NCBI GenBank assembly: GCA_003165595.1
Contig: PLWQ01000028.1
Span: 256,166-320,165 of the forward strand
From: Fibrobacterota bacterium
GTDB lineage: Bacteria; Fibrobacterota; Chitinivibrionia; Chitinivibrionales; FEN-1185
Direction of reading: 5' to 3'
DNA length: 64,000 nucleotides
Shown here piece after piece: positions 52,878 to 60,841 of the stretch; position 1 is the first letter of the stretch; each line of letters starts with the position of its first letter. The position numbers and the translations under genes were made by a program. The notes below the pieces were generated by a model. That model was not told the origin of the DNA. It was given only the letters and a program-made list of their open reading frames with translations, and did not search any database.

Positions 52878-53147
52878 TTACGGCTTGTGTTTCGGCGTGG
52901 GGTGAACGTAAACGCAGAACAGCGCATTGAGTTTCGGATTTGAACTGTTGCAATACCGCTTGGTGATCGAATCGACAATTCCCGGCACCGCATCCTCAAG
53001 TTCGGTTCGAACCCGTATGAAGTTTTTCTCCAGTGTAACGACGGAAACATTGGACAACGCTCCGATCCACTTCATATCATCATCGGCGAAATTGGCGTCT
53101 TTGACGATCTTGAAGGTTCTTGTCTGTGAGGGATTGATCCAAGACAT
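52878..53147 (-). CDS. Hypothetical protein
   Basis: An 89-aa protein. The ATG at 53147 has gggag at good distance. The sequence (FADDDMKWIGALSNVSVVTLE, then AVPGIVDSITKRYCNS) shows a short alpha/beta pattern and no membrane segment. No family recognised. It follows the tandem HNH gene on the minus strand, 174 bp past its stop. Confidence 0.5.
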   Translation of the reverse strand: MSWINPSQTRTFKIVKDANFADDDMKWIGALSNVSVVTLEKNFIRVRTELEDAVPGIVDSITKRYCNSSNPKLNALFCVYVHPTPKHKP

Positions 53148-53289
53148 CGCGTGCTCCCGGCGGGTTAAAGGACTTGAACGTCCCAGGCGTAGTATACATG
53201 GTAACATACATCGTCCTTCGATCGTCGGAGGGGTAAATCGGATATAAATTGACGCGGGGGTTTTCTTTTGTCTATTGACCTCACCCTCG

Positions 53290-53312
53290 CCCCTCTCCTG
53301 AAGAGAGAGGGG
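53290..53312. terminator. Hairpin after the tandem HNH gene
   Basis: CCCCTCTC (53290-53297) pairs with GAGAGGGG (53305-53312) around ctgaaga. It sits 10 bp past the stop of the leftward gene at 53322. No T run follows, so it may equally be a dispersed palindrome of the cccctctcc type found in many genomes. Confidence 0.45.
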
Positions 53313-53321
53313 AAAAGGATA

Positions 53322-54350
53322 TCATCTACAATGGCGTCTTCGCTTTGCATACGTTTTGTCAAGAGCGCTTTCTTGACCGGACCTGGTCCTATTCCTGAAC
53401 TCCACAATCCGCCTGCACTGCGCAACAAACTCCTCCGGCGTAAGGTCTGCCTTGCACCGGTTGACCAGCCACGAACAGATTTCGAAGGCCGGCGCATTCT
53501 CGCACGGGTCGATGTGGTCGATGGTGGGGAGCAGTGAGAATTTCTTGACAAGCGCTTTGCCCGGGTTCTTTGTGAAGGAATCGTCCCAGGCGCCGAGCAA
53601 CCGCCAGCGAAGCGTTTGGCCGGTGAACGGGTCCAAAGGTCCGTTGTTCACGACAGCCTGGTGAATAAGGGCCTTGTACTGGCTGCCGGTGGCGTTAGCA
53701 ACGCACGGCCGGTTTTGCTTTTTGTCTGCGTGGTACAGGTGCGAGGCCTTTCGAAGAAGCCAGCGCCTGTACTGGGCCTCCGGAACAATACCTTTGAGAA
53801 AGTCGGGCAGGAAATATTTCTGCGGAGAACCGTACACGGTAGCGAGGCGCAGCGTGGGTCCGTTCACCTTCTTTCTTACGCTTCCGGATAGTTGCGCGTT
53901 TCCGCGGCCGGCGATTCTCTTGCACAACGCAACAAACTCTTGCGGCGTGAGATTGTTCTTGCTGCGATTGATATGCCAGGAACATATCTCGAAATCGATG
54001 CTGCTGCCGTACGGATCGACATGGTCCACGGTGGGAAGCAGGGCATATTTCCTGAACACGGGTTCGTCCAGGTTCTTGGTGTTGGCGTCGTTCCACATGC
54101 ACACCAGCTCCCAGTGCAATGTCTCGCCCGTGAACGGATCGAATTGTCCGGCTTCGGTGACGGCCTTGTGGATCAACTGCTTGTACATGCGCTCCGTGGC
54201 GGTCTTTACGCATGCGCGTTTTCTGGATCGGTCTTCGGCGATAATATACTTGGCTTTTCTCGTGAGCCAGGTACGGTACTGGGCGTCGGTGATGACGCTT
54301 TTGACAAAGGGTGGGGGGAAATAGATTTCGGGAATGGTGGGGTTTGGCAT
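53322..54350 (-). CDS. Tandem HNH-like protein (internal duplication)
   Basis: A 342-aa protein made of two similar halves. Half one (about 1-165) has FDPFTGETLHWELVCMW, then PTVDHVDPYG and FEICSWHINRSKNNLTPQEF; half two (about 170-330) has LDPFTGQTLRWRLLGAW, then PTIDHIDPCE and FEICSWLVNRCKADLTPEEF. DH followed by a distal N-x-x-K is the HNH-nuclease pattern in which D-H and N bind metal and DNA. The first half keeps SWHINRSK and the second SWLVNRCK. No zinc CxxC is seen. It might be a DNA-cutting protein or a DNA-binding derivative. A repeat of family 2 lies just upstream. Confidence 0.6.
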   Translation of the reverse strand: MPNPTIPEIYFPPPFVKSVITDAQYRTWLTRKAKYIIAEDRSRKRACVKTATERMYKQLIHKAVTEAGQFDPFTGETLHWELVCMWNDANTKNLDEPVFRKYALLPTVDHVDPYGSSIDFEICSWHINRSKNNLTPQEFVALCKRIAGRGNAQLSGSVRKKVNGPTLRLATVYGSPQKYFLPDFLKGIVPEAQYRRWLLRKASHLYHADKKQNRPCVANATGSQYKALIHQAVVNNGPLDPFTGQTLRWRLLGAWDDSFTKNPGKALVKKFSLLPTIDHIDPCENAPAFEICSWLVNRCKADLTPEEFVAQCRRIVEFRNRTRSGQESALDKTYAKRRRHCR

Positions 54351-54379
54351 GCTGGTTTTCTTAATGTCATTAATAAGAT

Positions 54380-54555
54380 TTGGGCGCCCCGCCGAAAACG
54401 GCGGCGGGCCTCCGTACGAGCTCGGCCACGGCCTCGGTGCTGCCTGCCGCTATGCCTATCGGCGCGGTCAGGCAGCCCTGCGCTCCTGCGCACTCTGCCG
54501 TCCGCCCTGGCGCTTGGCAGAAGGTCGTTGCCACAATGTCAAATTTAGCCATGCA
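54380..54555 (+). repeat. Structured GC-rich repeat, family 2, copy 2
   Basis: Read on the plus strand it begins TTGGGCGCCCC (54380), contains GCCG-aaaa-CGGC, then CTCGGCCACGGCCTCGGTGC (shared nearly exactly with copy 1), and ends GTCCGCCCTGGCGCTTGGCAG (about 54500-54520) followed by a tail with AATGTCAAATTTAGCC. GGGCGCC and GGCGC pair end to end, where copy 1 has GGGCGTT and AACGC. It fills the 269-bp gap between the HNH-like gene and the Gp37/Gp68 gene. Confidence 0.6.
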
Positions 54556-54619
54556 AAGTGCGATTCCAATTTATGACGCTACACGAATCTTTTGTTTTGG
54601 CTATACAAGGCACCGATGT

Positions 54620-55339
54620 CTATGCAACGGCCAGTCGTGGGGGAAATTGATTCCAAACACGGCCGTCCAGGATCTTGCCGTTTTTCTTTTTCCGAACCCC
54701 GCCCCATTGTTTGAAGAAGAATGGAATTCCTGCTTCAATGCATTGATCGCGGATTTCGGTGATCCATTCCTTCTGAACTAACCTCGCGCCGGGGCCGGAT
54801 TCTCCCCCGGCAATGACCCAGTCAATGCCTTTGAGATTAGGCCTTCCTACGCTGCCGAGAAGCGGTTCAAAGGATATGAATTTGTTGAGCGAGCGACTTT
54901 CGCGGAGATGATCGATTCTGTAAACGTAATCCGCGCTTTCAACCGTTACGCCCATCCATATGTTGTCTGACCAGGGAAGCATGCTGTCCAGTTTGGTGAG
55001 CTGCTCAGCGCGTTTCGTAAGGATCTGATACATGTGCCAGCATGCCTTGTTCATAGTACCAAAGATTTCCATGATGAAATCTTTGGGCGCTTGAGCATGG
55101 AAAAGATCGCTCATTGAGTTTACAAAAATCATCTGGGGCTTTTTCCAGCTTAATGGAAGGCTGACGGTGTGCGGATGCACGGTGAGTTTGAAACCGTTGA
55201 GGTAATTGGCCTGCCGCATGGCATGAAGCCTGCGGGCCATGCGCTCCGCATAGCAGTTCTTGCAGCCCGGGCTGATTTTGGAACAGCCGGTGATCGGGTT
55301 CCAGGTGGATTCGGTCCATTCGATGGAGGATTTGGCCAT
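54620..55339 (-). CDS. Gp37/Gp68-type three-Cys-motif protein (DUF5131)
   Basis: A 239-aa protein with EWTESTWNPITGCSKISPGC and KNCYAERMARRL at the start: Cys 19, 26 and 29 form C-x6-C-x2-C, the three-Cys motif of the phage Gp37/Gp68 family, which resembles but is not the canonical radical SAM motif. Later blocks IFVNSMSDLFHA, WMGVTVES, FEPLLGS and VIAGGESGPGARL are family signatures. It is partnered here, three bases downstream, with a TcmP protein. Biochemical role is unknown; an Fe-S-dependent modification of nucleic acid is my inference. Confidence 0.85.
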   Translation of the reverse strand: MAKSSIEWTESTWNPITGCSKISPGCKNCYAERMARRLHAMRQANYLNGFKLTVHPHTVSLPLSWKKPQMIFVNSMSDLFHAQAPKDFIMEIFGTMNKACWHMYQILTKRAEQLTKLDSMLPWSDNIWMGVTVESADYVYRIDHLRESRSLNKFISFEPLLGSVGRPNLKGIDWVIAGGESGPGARLVQKEWITEIRDQCIEAGIPFFFKQWGGVRKKKNGKILDGRVWNQFPPRLAVA

Positions 55340-55342
55340 TAT

Positions 55343-56251
55343 TTATTTCCCGAGAATGTGTTCTGCGATGCGTTTGGCGATTTCTCCGCCTTTTTCATTG
55401 CCTGCTGCAAAGCATAGGAGAAACAATGGGATGTTTCTTGAGTTGCGAAGCGTTAGTGGATTTTCCGCGACACAGGGAAATATAGTTTTCAGGCGCCCGA
55501 TGAAATACTTTCCAATGACTTCAAAATTACTTGTTTTCACGATTGATATTTCTTCACCAAAAAGGGTCGGATTGGTTTGCTGCCCATAAAATTGCTGTTC
55601 CCAACCATGTGTCCCAAAAAAGCGGTCAAGCTTCCTAACCCAGGCTGCAGGAATTTTTCCATCCTTAATTAACATGCGGTTGATAGACATTCCGAGTGGA
55701 AATAACAGCCACATATCGATAGCCTTTGTACGGGCAATGCTTTCAATTGTTTTCCATTCAACCTGCATTCCGTAAGGATCGAGGAAGAGCACAGCTCGGT
55801 TCTTTGCCCAATTAAAATTGTCGCAAAGATTCTGCAAGAACGTGTTTGCCTCTTCGTTGACAATATCGATTCGTGGCAACAGTTGCTGGTGTTCATTGCA
55901 GGTAGCCTTGAGGTCATTGCAGTGTGCGGCGTCTTTTTCGATGAAAACGTATTTGCTGAATCGGGGCTCAATCTCAAGAGCGGTTTTGACTGAGCCGGAG
56001 AGAAATGTTTGCGGCTCGGCCAAACCCAAATCAAGGAAAAGTGAGTTGTCCGAGTTATCGTCTTGCTCTTTTGAAATATAGCCGGTACCGGCAAATGCAT
56101 CAATGTATGCAAAATCAAAATGTTGTTTTGCCATTATTTTCGTGTATGCGGCAAGGTACTTGTGCAATCTGCCGAGTTTGTCAACAGTCCAATCACCACC
56201 GAAACAATGCTTCGATGGTTCCGAGACCTTCTTAGGAGGAAGTTCAATCAT
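55343..56251 (-). CDS. tcmP: Three-Cys-motif partner protein TcmP
   Basis: A 302-aa protein. FDFAYIDAFAGTGYIS at about residues 45-60 is a motif I of the methyltransferase type, KYVFIEKDAAHC the second acidic strand, and RAVLFLDPYGMQVEW the DPY/F-type motif IV. This matches the TcmP family, named because it occurs next to three-Cys-motif proteins. Its stop is three bases before the start of the Gp37/Gp68 gene, so the two are one transcription unit. A SAM-dependent methylation step is likely; substrate unknown. Confidence 0.8.
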   Translation of the reverse strand: MIELPPKKVSEPSKHCFGGDWTVDKLGRLHKYLAAYTKIMAKQHFDFAYIDAFAGTGYISKEQDDNSDNSLFLDLGLAEPQTFLSGSVKTALEIEPRFSKYVFIEKDAAHCNDLKATCNEHQQLLPRIDIVNEEANTFLQNLCDNFNWAKNRAVLFLDPYGMQVEWKTIESIARTKAIDMWLLFPLGMSINRMLIKDGKIPAAWVRKLDRFFGTHGWEQQFYGQQTNPTLFGEEISIVKTSNFEVIGKYFIGRLKTIFPCVAENPLTLRNSRNIPLFLLCFAAGNEKGGEIAKRIAEHILGK

Positions 56252-56440
56252 TTTTCATCGTCCTCAAGCTCGCGGGCCGGGCAAAATTTGATGTCGCACG
56301 CAGGCTAACGAGACACCGGTAGGATTGCCTGGCAGCGGATTTCGACGGTCAAGAGCACTGTCGAGGACGACAGTGGCACACCTTTTTTGTCTGGTCATAA
56401 GAGGCACAGGTGCGACAATGAGTATTTGTTCGAGGCCCAT

Positions 56441-57322
56441 TTACAAATGTACGACCGGCATGTTGAGTTGAGTGTTTGCAACCAACGCCGAAGCGCAGTG
56501 AGACCGGTGACACATGGAAGGATCGGCCTCAAAGCACATGAGCGCGGCCCTTCCGGCGGACTGGACCTTTAGGGCCAATTCCTTCTGCAGCGGAACGGTA
56601 TCCCTGAGCACCGTTTGACCGTACCGGGCAAAAAGATTTTCGTAGTCGGCTTTTGTGACAAGGTTCTTGCGGTCGGAGGAGACAATCCCCAAATCGGGAA
56701 TGTGTATGTAATCGATGCCGACATTGTCGCAGGCAATTTGTAAGGTCCCCTTGGAAAACCCATATTTCATGCTGAACGCATTCTTACGGACATCACACAA
56801 CATTTTAATATTGTGTGCAATAAGGATATTTACGAACTCCTCCAGCGACCGGCCCTCGTAACCTATCGTAAAAAGCGCTGCCGTTGCGTCTCTTGGCCTC
56901 TGGCTCGATATCTCGGCTATTTCCGTTTTGCTCAGTACTTGATGCGCGATCAGGCTGTTAATGGCATAAAATGGAAAATGGAGGTAGGTGTAACGGACCA
57001 ATTCGGACGTATCCATTGTCCCGAAATCGTGTTCAATACGATTCAATACGATCCGATCTTCTTTTGTCAATGCTTCATCCGAATGCTGTCCACTCTTTAG
57101 GATCCACGATGAATGGGTGTCGTCAATCATTCCGGTTTTCGTCATGGCAATCATATCTGCGTTGGCTTGAAAGGAGTAACAGCCGTATTTGTACGGAATA
57201 AAGTGATAGGAGGCGCGGGATTGAATTTGGGTGAAAAGAAACAGCAATTTCTGGAAACGGAGTTTCTCTAACTCCCCGTCAAATGAGGCGAGCAGGGCTA
57301 TTGCGATCCTTTTACGATAAAA
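56441..57322 (-). CDS. DUF488-domain protein with Panacea/SocA-like N-terminus
   Basis: A 293-aa protein. The N-terminal ~145 residues (FDGELEKLRFQKLLFLFTQI, HFIPYKYGCYSFQANADM) resemble the DUF4065/SocA-like (Panacea) fold often found in antitoxins. The C-terminal part is DUF488: LFTIGYEGRSLEEFVNIL, MLCDVRKNAFSMKYGFSKG and CFEADPSMCHRSHCAS, with conserved Arg, Cys and His that may bind metal. Start at ATG 57322 after tctggaaaaac. It lies upstream of tcmP on the same strand, with 189 bp between, so the three genes form one set. The fused antitoxin-like half is unusual. Confidence 0.7.
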   Translation of the reverse strand, partial: FYRKRIAIALLASFDGELEKLRFQKLLFLFTQIQSRASYHFIPYKYGCYSFQANADMIAMTKTGMIDDTHSSWILKSGQHSDEALTKEDRIVLNRIEHDFGTMDTSELVRYTYLHFPFYAINSLIAHQVLSKTEIAEISSQRPRDATAALFTIGYEGRSLEEFVNILIAHNIKMLCDVRKNAFSMKYGFSKGTLQIACDNVGIDYIHIPDLGIVSSDRKNLVTKADYENLFARYGQTVLRDTVPLQKELALKVQSAGRAALMCFEADPSMCHRSHCASALVANTQLNMPVVHL

Positions 57323-57434
57323 CATGTTTTTCCAGACGGCTGTTTCTATATCTAATAATACGATTTGCGACCGGCCAATTGCTAATAATTGATCGCTTGT
57401 GCGGCCAACGCCCATTCTTCCGGTCCGACGCCTT

Positions 57435-57848
57435 TCAGAACCTCGTGTTCTGGAGGCGTTTCTTCTTATTAGCTTTCTTCCCCGCTTCCAACTTCGTTTT
57501 TTCCTCCAAAATCCTCCTCAACAATTCTTCCGCCTGTTCCCCTGCCCCTGCCTGGCCGGCGGACAGGTTACTCCCGAGATAATCCAACAATTTTTTCTTC
57601 AACATTCTTCTGCCGGTGGAGGTTTTTAATTCTTTTTCACGCGACATTGCTTTCTTAAGCGAATTAAGACGTTCGGTATAAAACAGGCGGACCGGCTTGT
57701 ATTTCTTCGTCCATTCGGCGCCTCTGCCGGACAAATGCTGGCGCCACCGGTTCATGACGTCATGGGTTTGGCCGATATACACGGAGTTGTTTTCGCATTC
57801 GATGGCATAGACGTACCAATTGGTTTTATTTTTAAGTTTTGTTGCCAT
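57435..57848 (-). CDS. GIY-YIG nuclease-family protein
   Basis: A 137-aa protein with WYVYAIECENNSVYIGQTHD at residues 10-30, i.e. V-Y...Y-I-G of the GIY-YIG site, then RWRQHLSGRGAEWTKKYKP and MSREKELKT as in the YhbQ/UvrC-N group. The last ~45 residues (SNLSAGQAGAGEQAEELLRR) are unlike the family and come from a repeat-like CCTGCCTGG...GGACAGG stretch in the DNA. Members of this branch can cut DNA or be degenerate. Sits between the DUF488 set and the hsdS remnant. Confidence 0.75.
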   Translation of the reverse strand: MATKLKNKTNWYVYAIECENNSVYIGQTHDVMNRWRQHLSGRGAEWTKKYKPVRLFYTERLNSLKKAMSREKELKTSTGRRMLKKKLLDYLGSNLSAGQAGAGEQAEELLRRILEEKTKLEAGKKANKKKRLQNTRF

Positions 57849-57884
57849 TGTGTTTTATAGCCAATTGTAAGTGCATGGGGCTGT

Positions 57885-58130
57885 CTATACCTTTGCCAGA
57901 ACGGAATTAAAAATTTCCGTTTGTTTGTCGGAGGCATTCTTGAGGTTTTGTTCGAGATTGTCGCAGAGGGACAGAAGGGCGTTGATTTTGGAGACGATGC
58001 GGTGTTGTTCGGGGAGAGGAGGGAGGGGAATTGGCAGGTTATTCAAAATTCTATGATTAAGATTATTCATTGTCGCACCAACCGAAGAACCCGACAAATA
58101 GTTGATTGAATACCCCGAACCAAAAAACAT
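57885..58130 (-). pseudogene. hsdS: hsdS remnant (C-terminal conserved region only)
   Basis: About 81 residues with INYLSGSSVGATMNNLNHRI, LNNLPIPLPPLPEQHRIV and SKINALLSLCDNLEQNLKNA: the distal conserved helix region of a type I restriction specificity subunit (I-P-L-P-P-L-x-E-Q). Both target-recognition domains and the N-terminus are missing. Upstream, stops break all frames, so this is a decayed gene end. Confidence 0.8.
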
Positions 58131-58639
58131 ACAAAATATGCCCTATCAATTGGCTGTCATTTCACTCTTTGGCGGATTGGGACTACATCATAAAATAGCC
58201 TTCCGTCGCTTCGGTTTACAACCATATTGTCAAGAGCCTTGTTTGGCACTTGCCGTTGACCTCACCTTGTTTTTGTCGACTATCCGGAGATTGCTTCGCT
58301 TTGCTCGCGATGATGTTGGCGTCGGAGGTTCCCTCGTTATCAGCAATACCCTAACTCATTCTTCTATTTCATCGATACGTGCATCCCGACGAGCACATCA
58401 TTTTATTCCCGCGCTTTCTGCCCTGTAACCAGCACCTTCAGCATTTTCAACCGTCCGATTTTTTCGGACACTTGATCATATCCTTCCAATTCCAGATTAT
58501 TGCATCCCTATCAAGCACATCATCCGCTTATCATAAGCGTACTATCCGCTTAATTCTATTTCCCCGCGTTCTCCCTTTCAACCGACACCTTCACCATCTC
58601 TCTTATCTTACTTACTTACCACCCACCCCGCTTATTCTC
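58131..58639. other. Decayed gap (509 bp) with two copies of a winged-helix gene end
   Basis: No intact gene. On the minus strand, 58450-58401 reads KVLVTGQKARE before a stop and 58610-58555 reads KVSVERENAGK before a stop. Both resemble the end of the downstream-region gene at 59474 (KVLITREKARE), so they look like leftovers of duplicated gene ends. The remainder seems to be degraded hsdS/accessory DNA; several stretches are AT-rich. Confidence 0.5.
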
Positions 58640-59455
58640 TCATTTCAGCAACTTGATGCTCTTGTTTGCGACGAGTGATTTCATCTGCGTAATGGCGGTT
58701 TCGTTGAGCTGCATCAGGCGTTCCGGCTGTTTCATTCCCTGATGGACAAGAAGCGCATTTATGCTTTCCAGGTTGGAAAGAACAACCAGTTGTTCGAGTT
58801 CGGCGTAGTCGCGGATATTACCGTCTTTCCCCGGGTTGCTGTCGCGCCATTCTTTGGCTGTCTGGCCGAACAGTGCTACATTCAGCAGGTCGGCTTCGCT
58901 TGCATAAATGGCATGAGCCTGCACGCGAGTGACCGGGCTAGGGATGATTTTGTCTTTGATGGCGTCGGTATGAATGCGGTAATTTACTTTAGCTAATGTT
59001 CGCTGGAGCTGCCAATTAAGAGACAGTCGCTTTTGTTCCTCTGCCTTGAGCCGCTGAAATTCTTTAAGGAGATAGAGCTTGAATGCCGGGTTCAACCATG
59101 ATCCAAACTCAAAAGCAATGTCGCTATGAGCAAAGGTGCCGCCGCCATAACGTCCGGCTTTTGAAATAATACCAATTGCCTTGGTTGCCTCTATCCATTT
59201 TCTTGGCGTAAGATTAAAGCTATTCAAACCGGCCAGCGTTTTAAAGGTCACGAATTCGTTACCTTTAAAATCAGGATTATGCATCTGCTCCCATAACCCT
59301 ATAAATTCCAAAGTGTTGCGGTTTCTCATCCAACTGTAAATCATTGCATCGTCGCCGAAATTTTTCACCATATCGGTCAGAGAAATGTAATCGGCATCAT
59401 GGATTTTCATAAGGGAAATCTCAACGCCATTAACGATGAGCTTAATTTCTTTCAC
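58640..59455 (-). CDS. KilA-N domain protein
   Basis: A 271-aa protein with MKIHDADYISLTDMVKNFGD, then YSWMRNRNTLEFIGLWEQMH, LTPRKWIEATKAIGIISKAG and YGGGTFAHSDIAFEFGSWL, the KilA-N / RHA-type DNA-binding domain of phages and mobile loci. Its C-terminal half (VNYRIHTDAIKDKI, EADLLNVALFGQTAKEWRD) is the extension common in KilA-N proteins encoded between hsdM and hsdS. It may regulate or assist type I modification, which here is decayed. Confidence 0.85.
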   Translation of the reverse strand: MKEIKLIVNGVEISLMKIHDADYISLTDMVKNFGDDAMIYSWMRNRNTLEFIGLWEQMHNPDFKGNEFVTFKTLAGLNSFNLTPRKWIEATKAIGIISKAGRYGGGTFAHSDIAFEFGSWLNPAFKLYLLKEFQRLKAEEQKRLSLNWQLQRTLAKVNYRIHTDAIKDKIIPSPVTRVQAHAIYASEADLLNVALFGQTAKEWRDSNPGKDGNIRDYAELEQLVVLSNLESINALLVHQGMKQPERLMQLNETAITQMKSLVANKSIKLLK

Positions 59456-59473
59456 GTGTCACCACCTTCATTC

Positions 59474-60526
59474 TTATTCCCGCGCTTTCTCTCTTGTAAT
59501 CAGCACCTTAATTATTTCCCCTACTTTCTCAACCACCCACGCAACATACTCTTCCCCCTCCAAATGCCCCTGCAAATCCAACGCCACCGGCAAACCGCTC
59601 CTTGACATAGGAAGCCTGTAGTCATCAACAATATCCCGCAGCTTAATTGATTGAATCATGGGATCGGCCTCGAGAAATTTCTTATCGTCAAACGCAAGCC
59701 ACATCTTTTCCAGAAACCCGCCAACCGTAATCCAATTGCACCATAAAGGTTCCTCCTTAAGGTTTTGGAGCAGGGCCTTTCTCATTTCCGGCTGGATCGC
59801 GTAATGCGTTTCCCGTTTATTTTCACGGCGGACGACATATCCGGATTTGCTCATGTTTACGAGGGACCCTTGAACAACCCGCTGAGCATGGGCGATTTCT
59901 CTTGCAATCCGGGAAGCGTTTTCTCCCTGATCGTTCGGATGCGTGCAAAGATACAGACAAATCCCGCTTCGGGAAGTCGTTCCGACAAACGATCGTAACC
60001 GCAAAAGCAGACAGGCTGGGTGCCGAAGGTCGAATGCGCCCACAAGGCCTCTCAAAGACACCGGTCCGCAAAGAAATCCATAGTTTCGAAACGTATCATC
60101 TACGTTCCCCCAGTTTTCCATCGGTCGTCCGTCCTTAAAAGAGAAGAGAGGCTCAGGCTTATTGGATTTTAAAATTGATTTAAGCGCATTTGTCCATTTA
60201 TTATTTCCCAATTCTTTGTCAATATATCCCGCAACCGCGCGAAGAGCGGCCTTGCCGTCAAAGGCATTGGACATAGAGATGATTTTGAGCCGTTGGAGGT
60301 TTATCATTCCCGGCATGTTCTTTAATAAATCAAGCATTTCCTCGAACATGCGTGGCTCACGCCTGCCCAAAGAACAGGTAAGCAATACCAGGATTTCAGG
60401 ATCAATACACCAGTTTCCCGGCTCCTTTGCATGCCCTTGAACGCCGCAAATGCACCACTGCTGCCACAAAAGGTTCAGCAATGATTCTTGCAGCCCTTCT
60501 TTAAATGCTTTCAGCGACTCGTTCAT
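59474..60526 (-). CDS. Winged-helix partner of the nucleotidyltransferase
   Basis: A 350-aa protein. RIAREIAHAQRVVQGSLVNM and SKSGYVVRRENKRETHYAI form a winged-helix (MarR-like) DNA-binding unit near residues 205-250; no membrane segment. Its start lies inside the small upstream nucleotidyltransferase frame (26-bp overlap). A helix-turn-helix protein paired with a nucleotidyltransferase-fold protein recalls AbiE, although there the order is reversed. Two tandem palindromes in front of the pair suggest it represses its own operon. Its C-terminal codons are repeated, decayed, at 58401 and 58555. Confidence 0.65.
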   Translation of the reverse strand: MNESLKAFKEGLQESLLNLLWQQWCICGVQGHAKEPGNWCIDPEILVLLTCSLGRREPRMFEEMLDLLKNMPGMINLQRLKIISMSNAFDGKAALRAVAGYIDKELGNNKWTNALKSILKSNKPEPLFSFKDGRPMENWGNVDDTFRNYGFLCGPVSLRGLVGAFDLRHPACLLLRLRSFVGTTSRSGICLYLCTHPNDQGENASRIAREIAHAQRVVQGSLVNMSKSGYVVRRENKRETHYAIQPEMRKALLQNLKEEPLWCNWITVGGFLEKMWLAFDDKKFLEADPMIQSIKLRDIVDDYRLPMSRSGLPVALDLQGHLEGEEYVAWVVEKVGEIIKVLITREKARE

Positions 60527-60743
60527 GGCCTGTAATCAAAGGTTGTGCTTCCACGATATTCCCGCCGGAATCCAACATTGCCACAATGTCCGCATCCTTT
60601 GTCGACCGATTCACTAAACCGGTTGCGATCAATGACGACCCTCCGCAAACAACAATATTCACTTGAGCGGCGTTAGCTTCTTCCAACAAAGCGCCTAACG
60701 TTGAAAACGCTTTGTTTAATGTATTGTAATCCAACATGTTATC
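60501..60743 (-). CDS. Nucleotidyltransferase-fold protein, truncated (DUF6036-like)
   Basis: An 80-aa frame with IVVCGGSSLIATGLVNRSTK and DADIVAML: the GG-S and D-x-D site of nucleotidyltransferases in the branch that usually reaches about 200 aa. The frame stops after AQPLITGHERVAESI, inside the winged-helix gene start, so the C-terminal two thirds are missing; it may be a decayed gene or a genuine short form. ATG at 60743 is preceded by aggattgtt. Transcribed from the promoter at 60813-60841 through two operators. Confidence 0.6.
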   Translation of the reverse strand, partial: DNMLDYNTLNKAFSTLGALLEEANAAQVNIVVCGGSSLIATGLVNRSTKDADIVAMLDSGGNIVEAQPLITGHERVAESI

Positions 60744-60773
60744 CATAACAATCCTATTTAATGCGCTAACCAA

Positions 60774-60841
60774 TAGCTTAATATAAGCTATCTATTAGCT
60801 TAATACAAGCTAATTATATGCTTGCCTACTCGGTTTTTCAA
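60774..60841 (-). promoter_or_regulatory. Promoter with two tandem palindromic operators
   Basis: On the minus strand TTGAAA (60841-60836), a 17-bp spacer and TATAAT (60818-60813) form a near-perfect sigma-70 promoter. Just downstream lie TAGCTTAATACAAGCTA-type (60812-60796) and TAGCTTAATATAAGCTA-type (60790-60774) palindromes, whose centres are 22 bp apart (two helical turns). They lie between the -10 and the ribosome site of the nucleotidyltransferase gene, as in autoregulated two-gene units. Confidence 0.75.

Noticed and set aside
57541-57570. A functional C-terminal domain in the GIY-YIG protein (SAGQAGAGEQ)
   Set aside because: The DNA there is a CCTGCCTGG ... GGACAGG palindrome of a kind often inserted in genes, so the protein tail is more likely a by-product.
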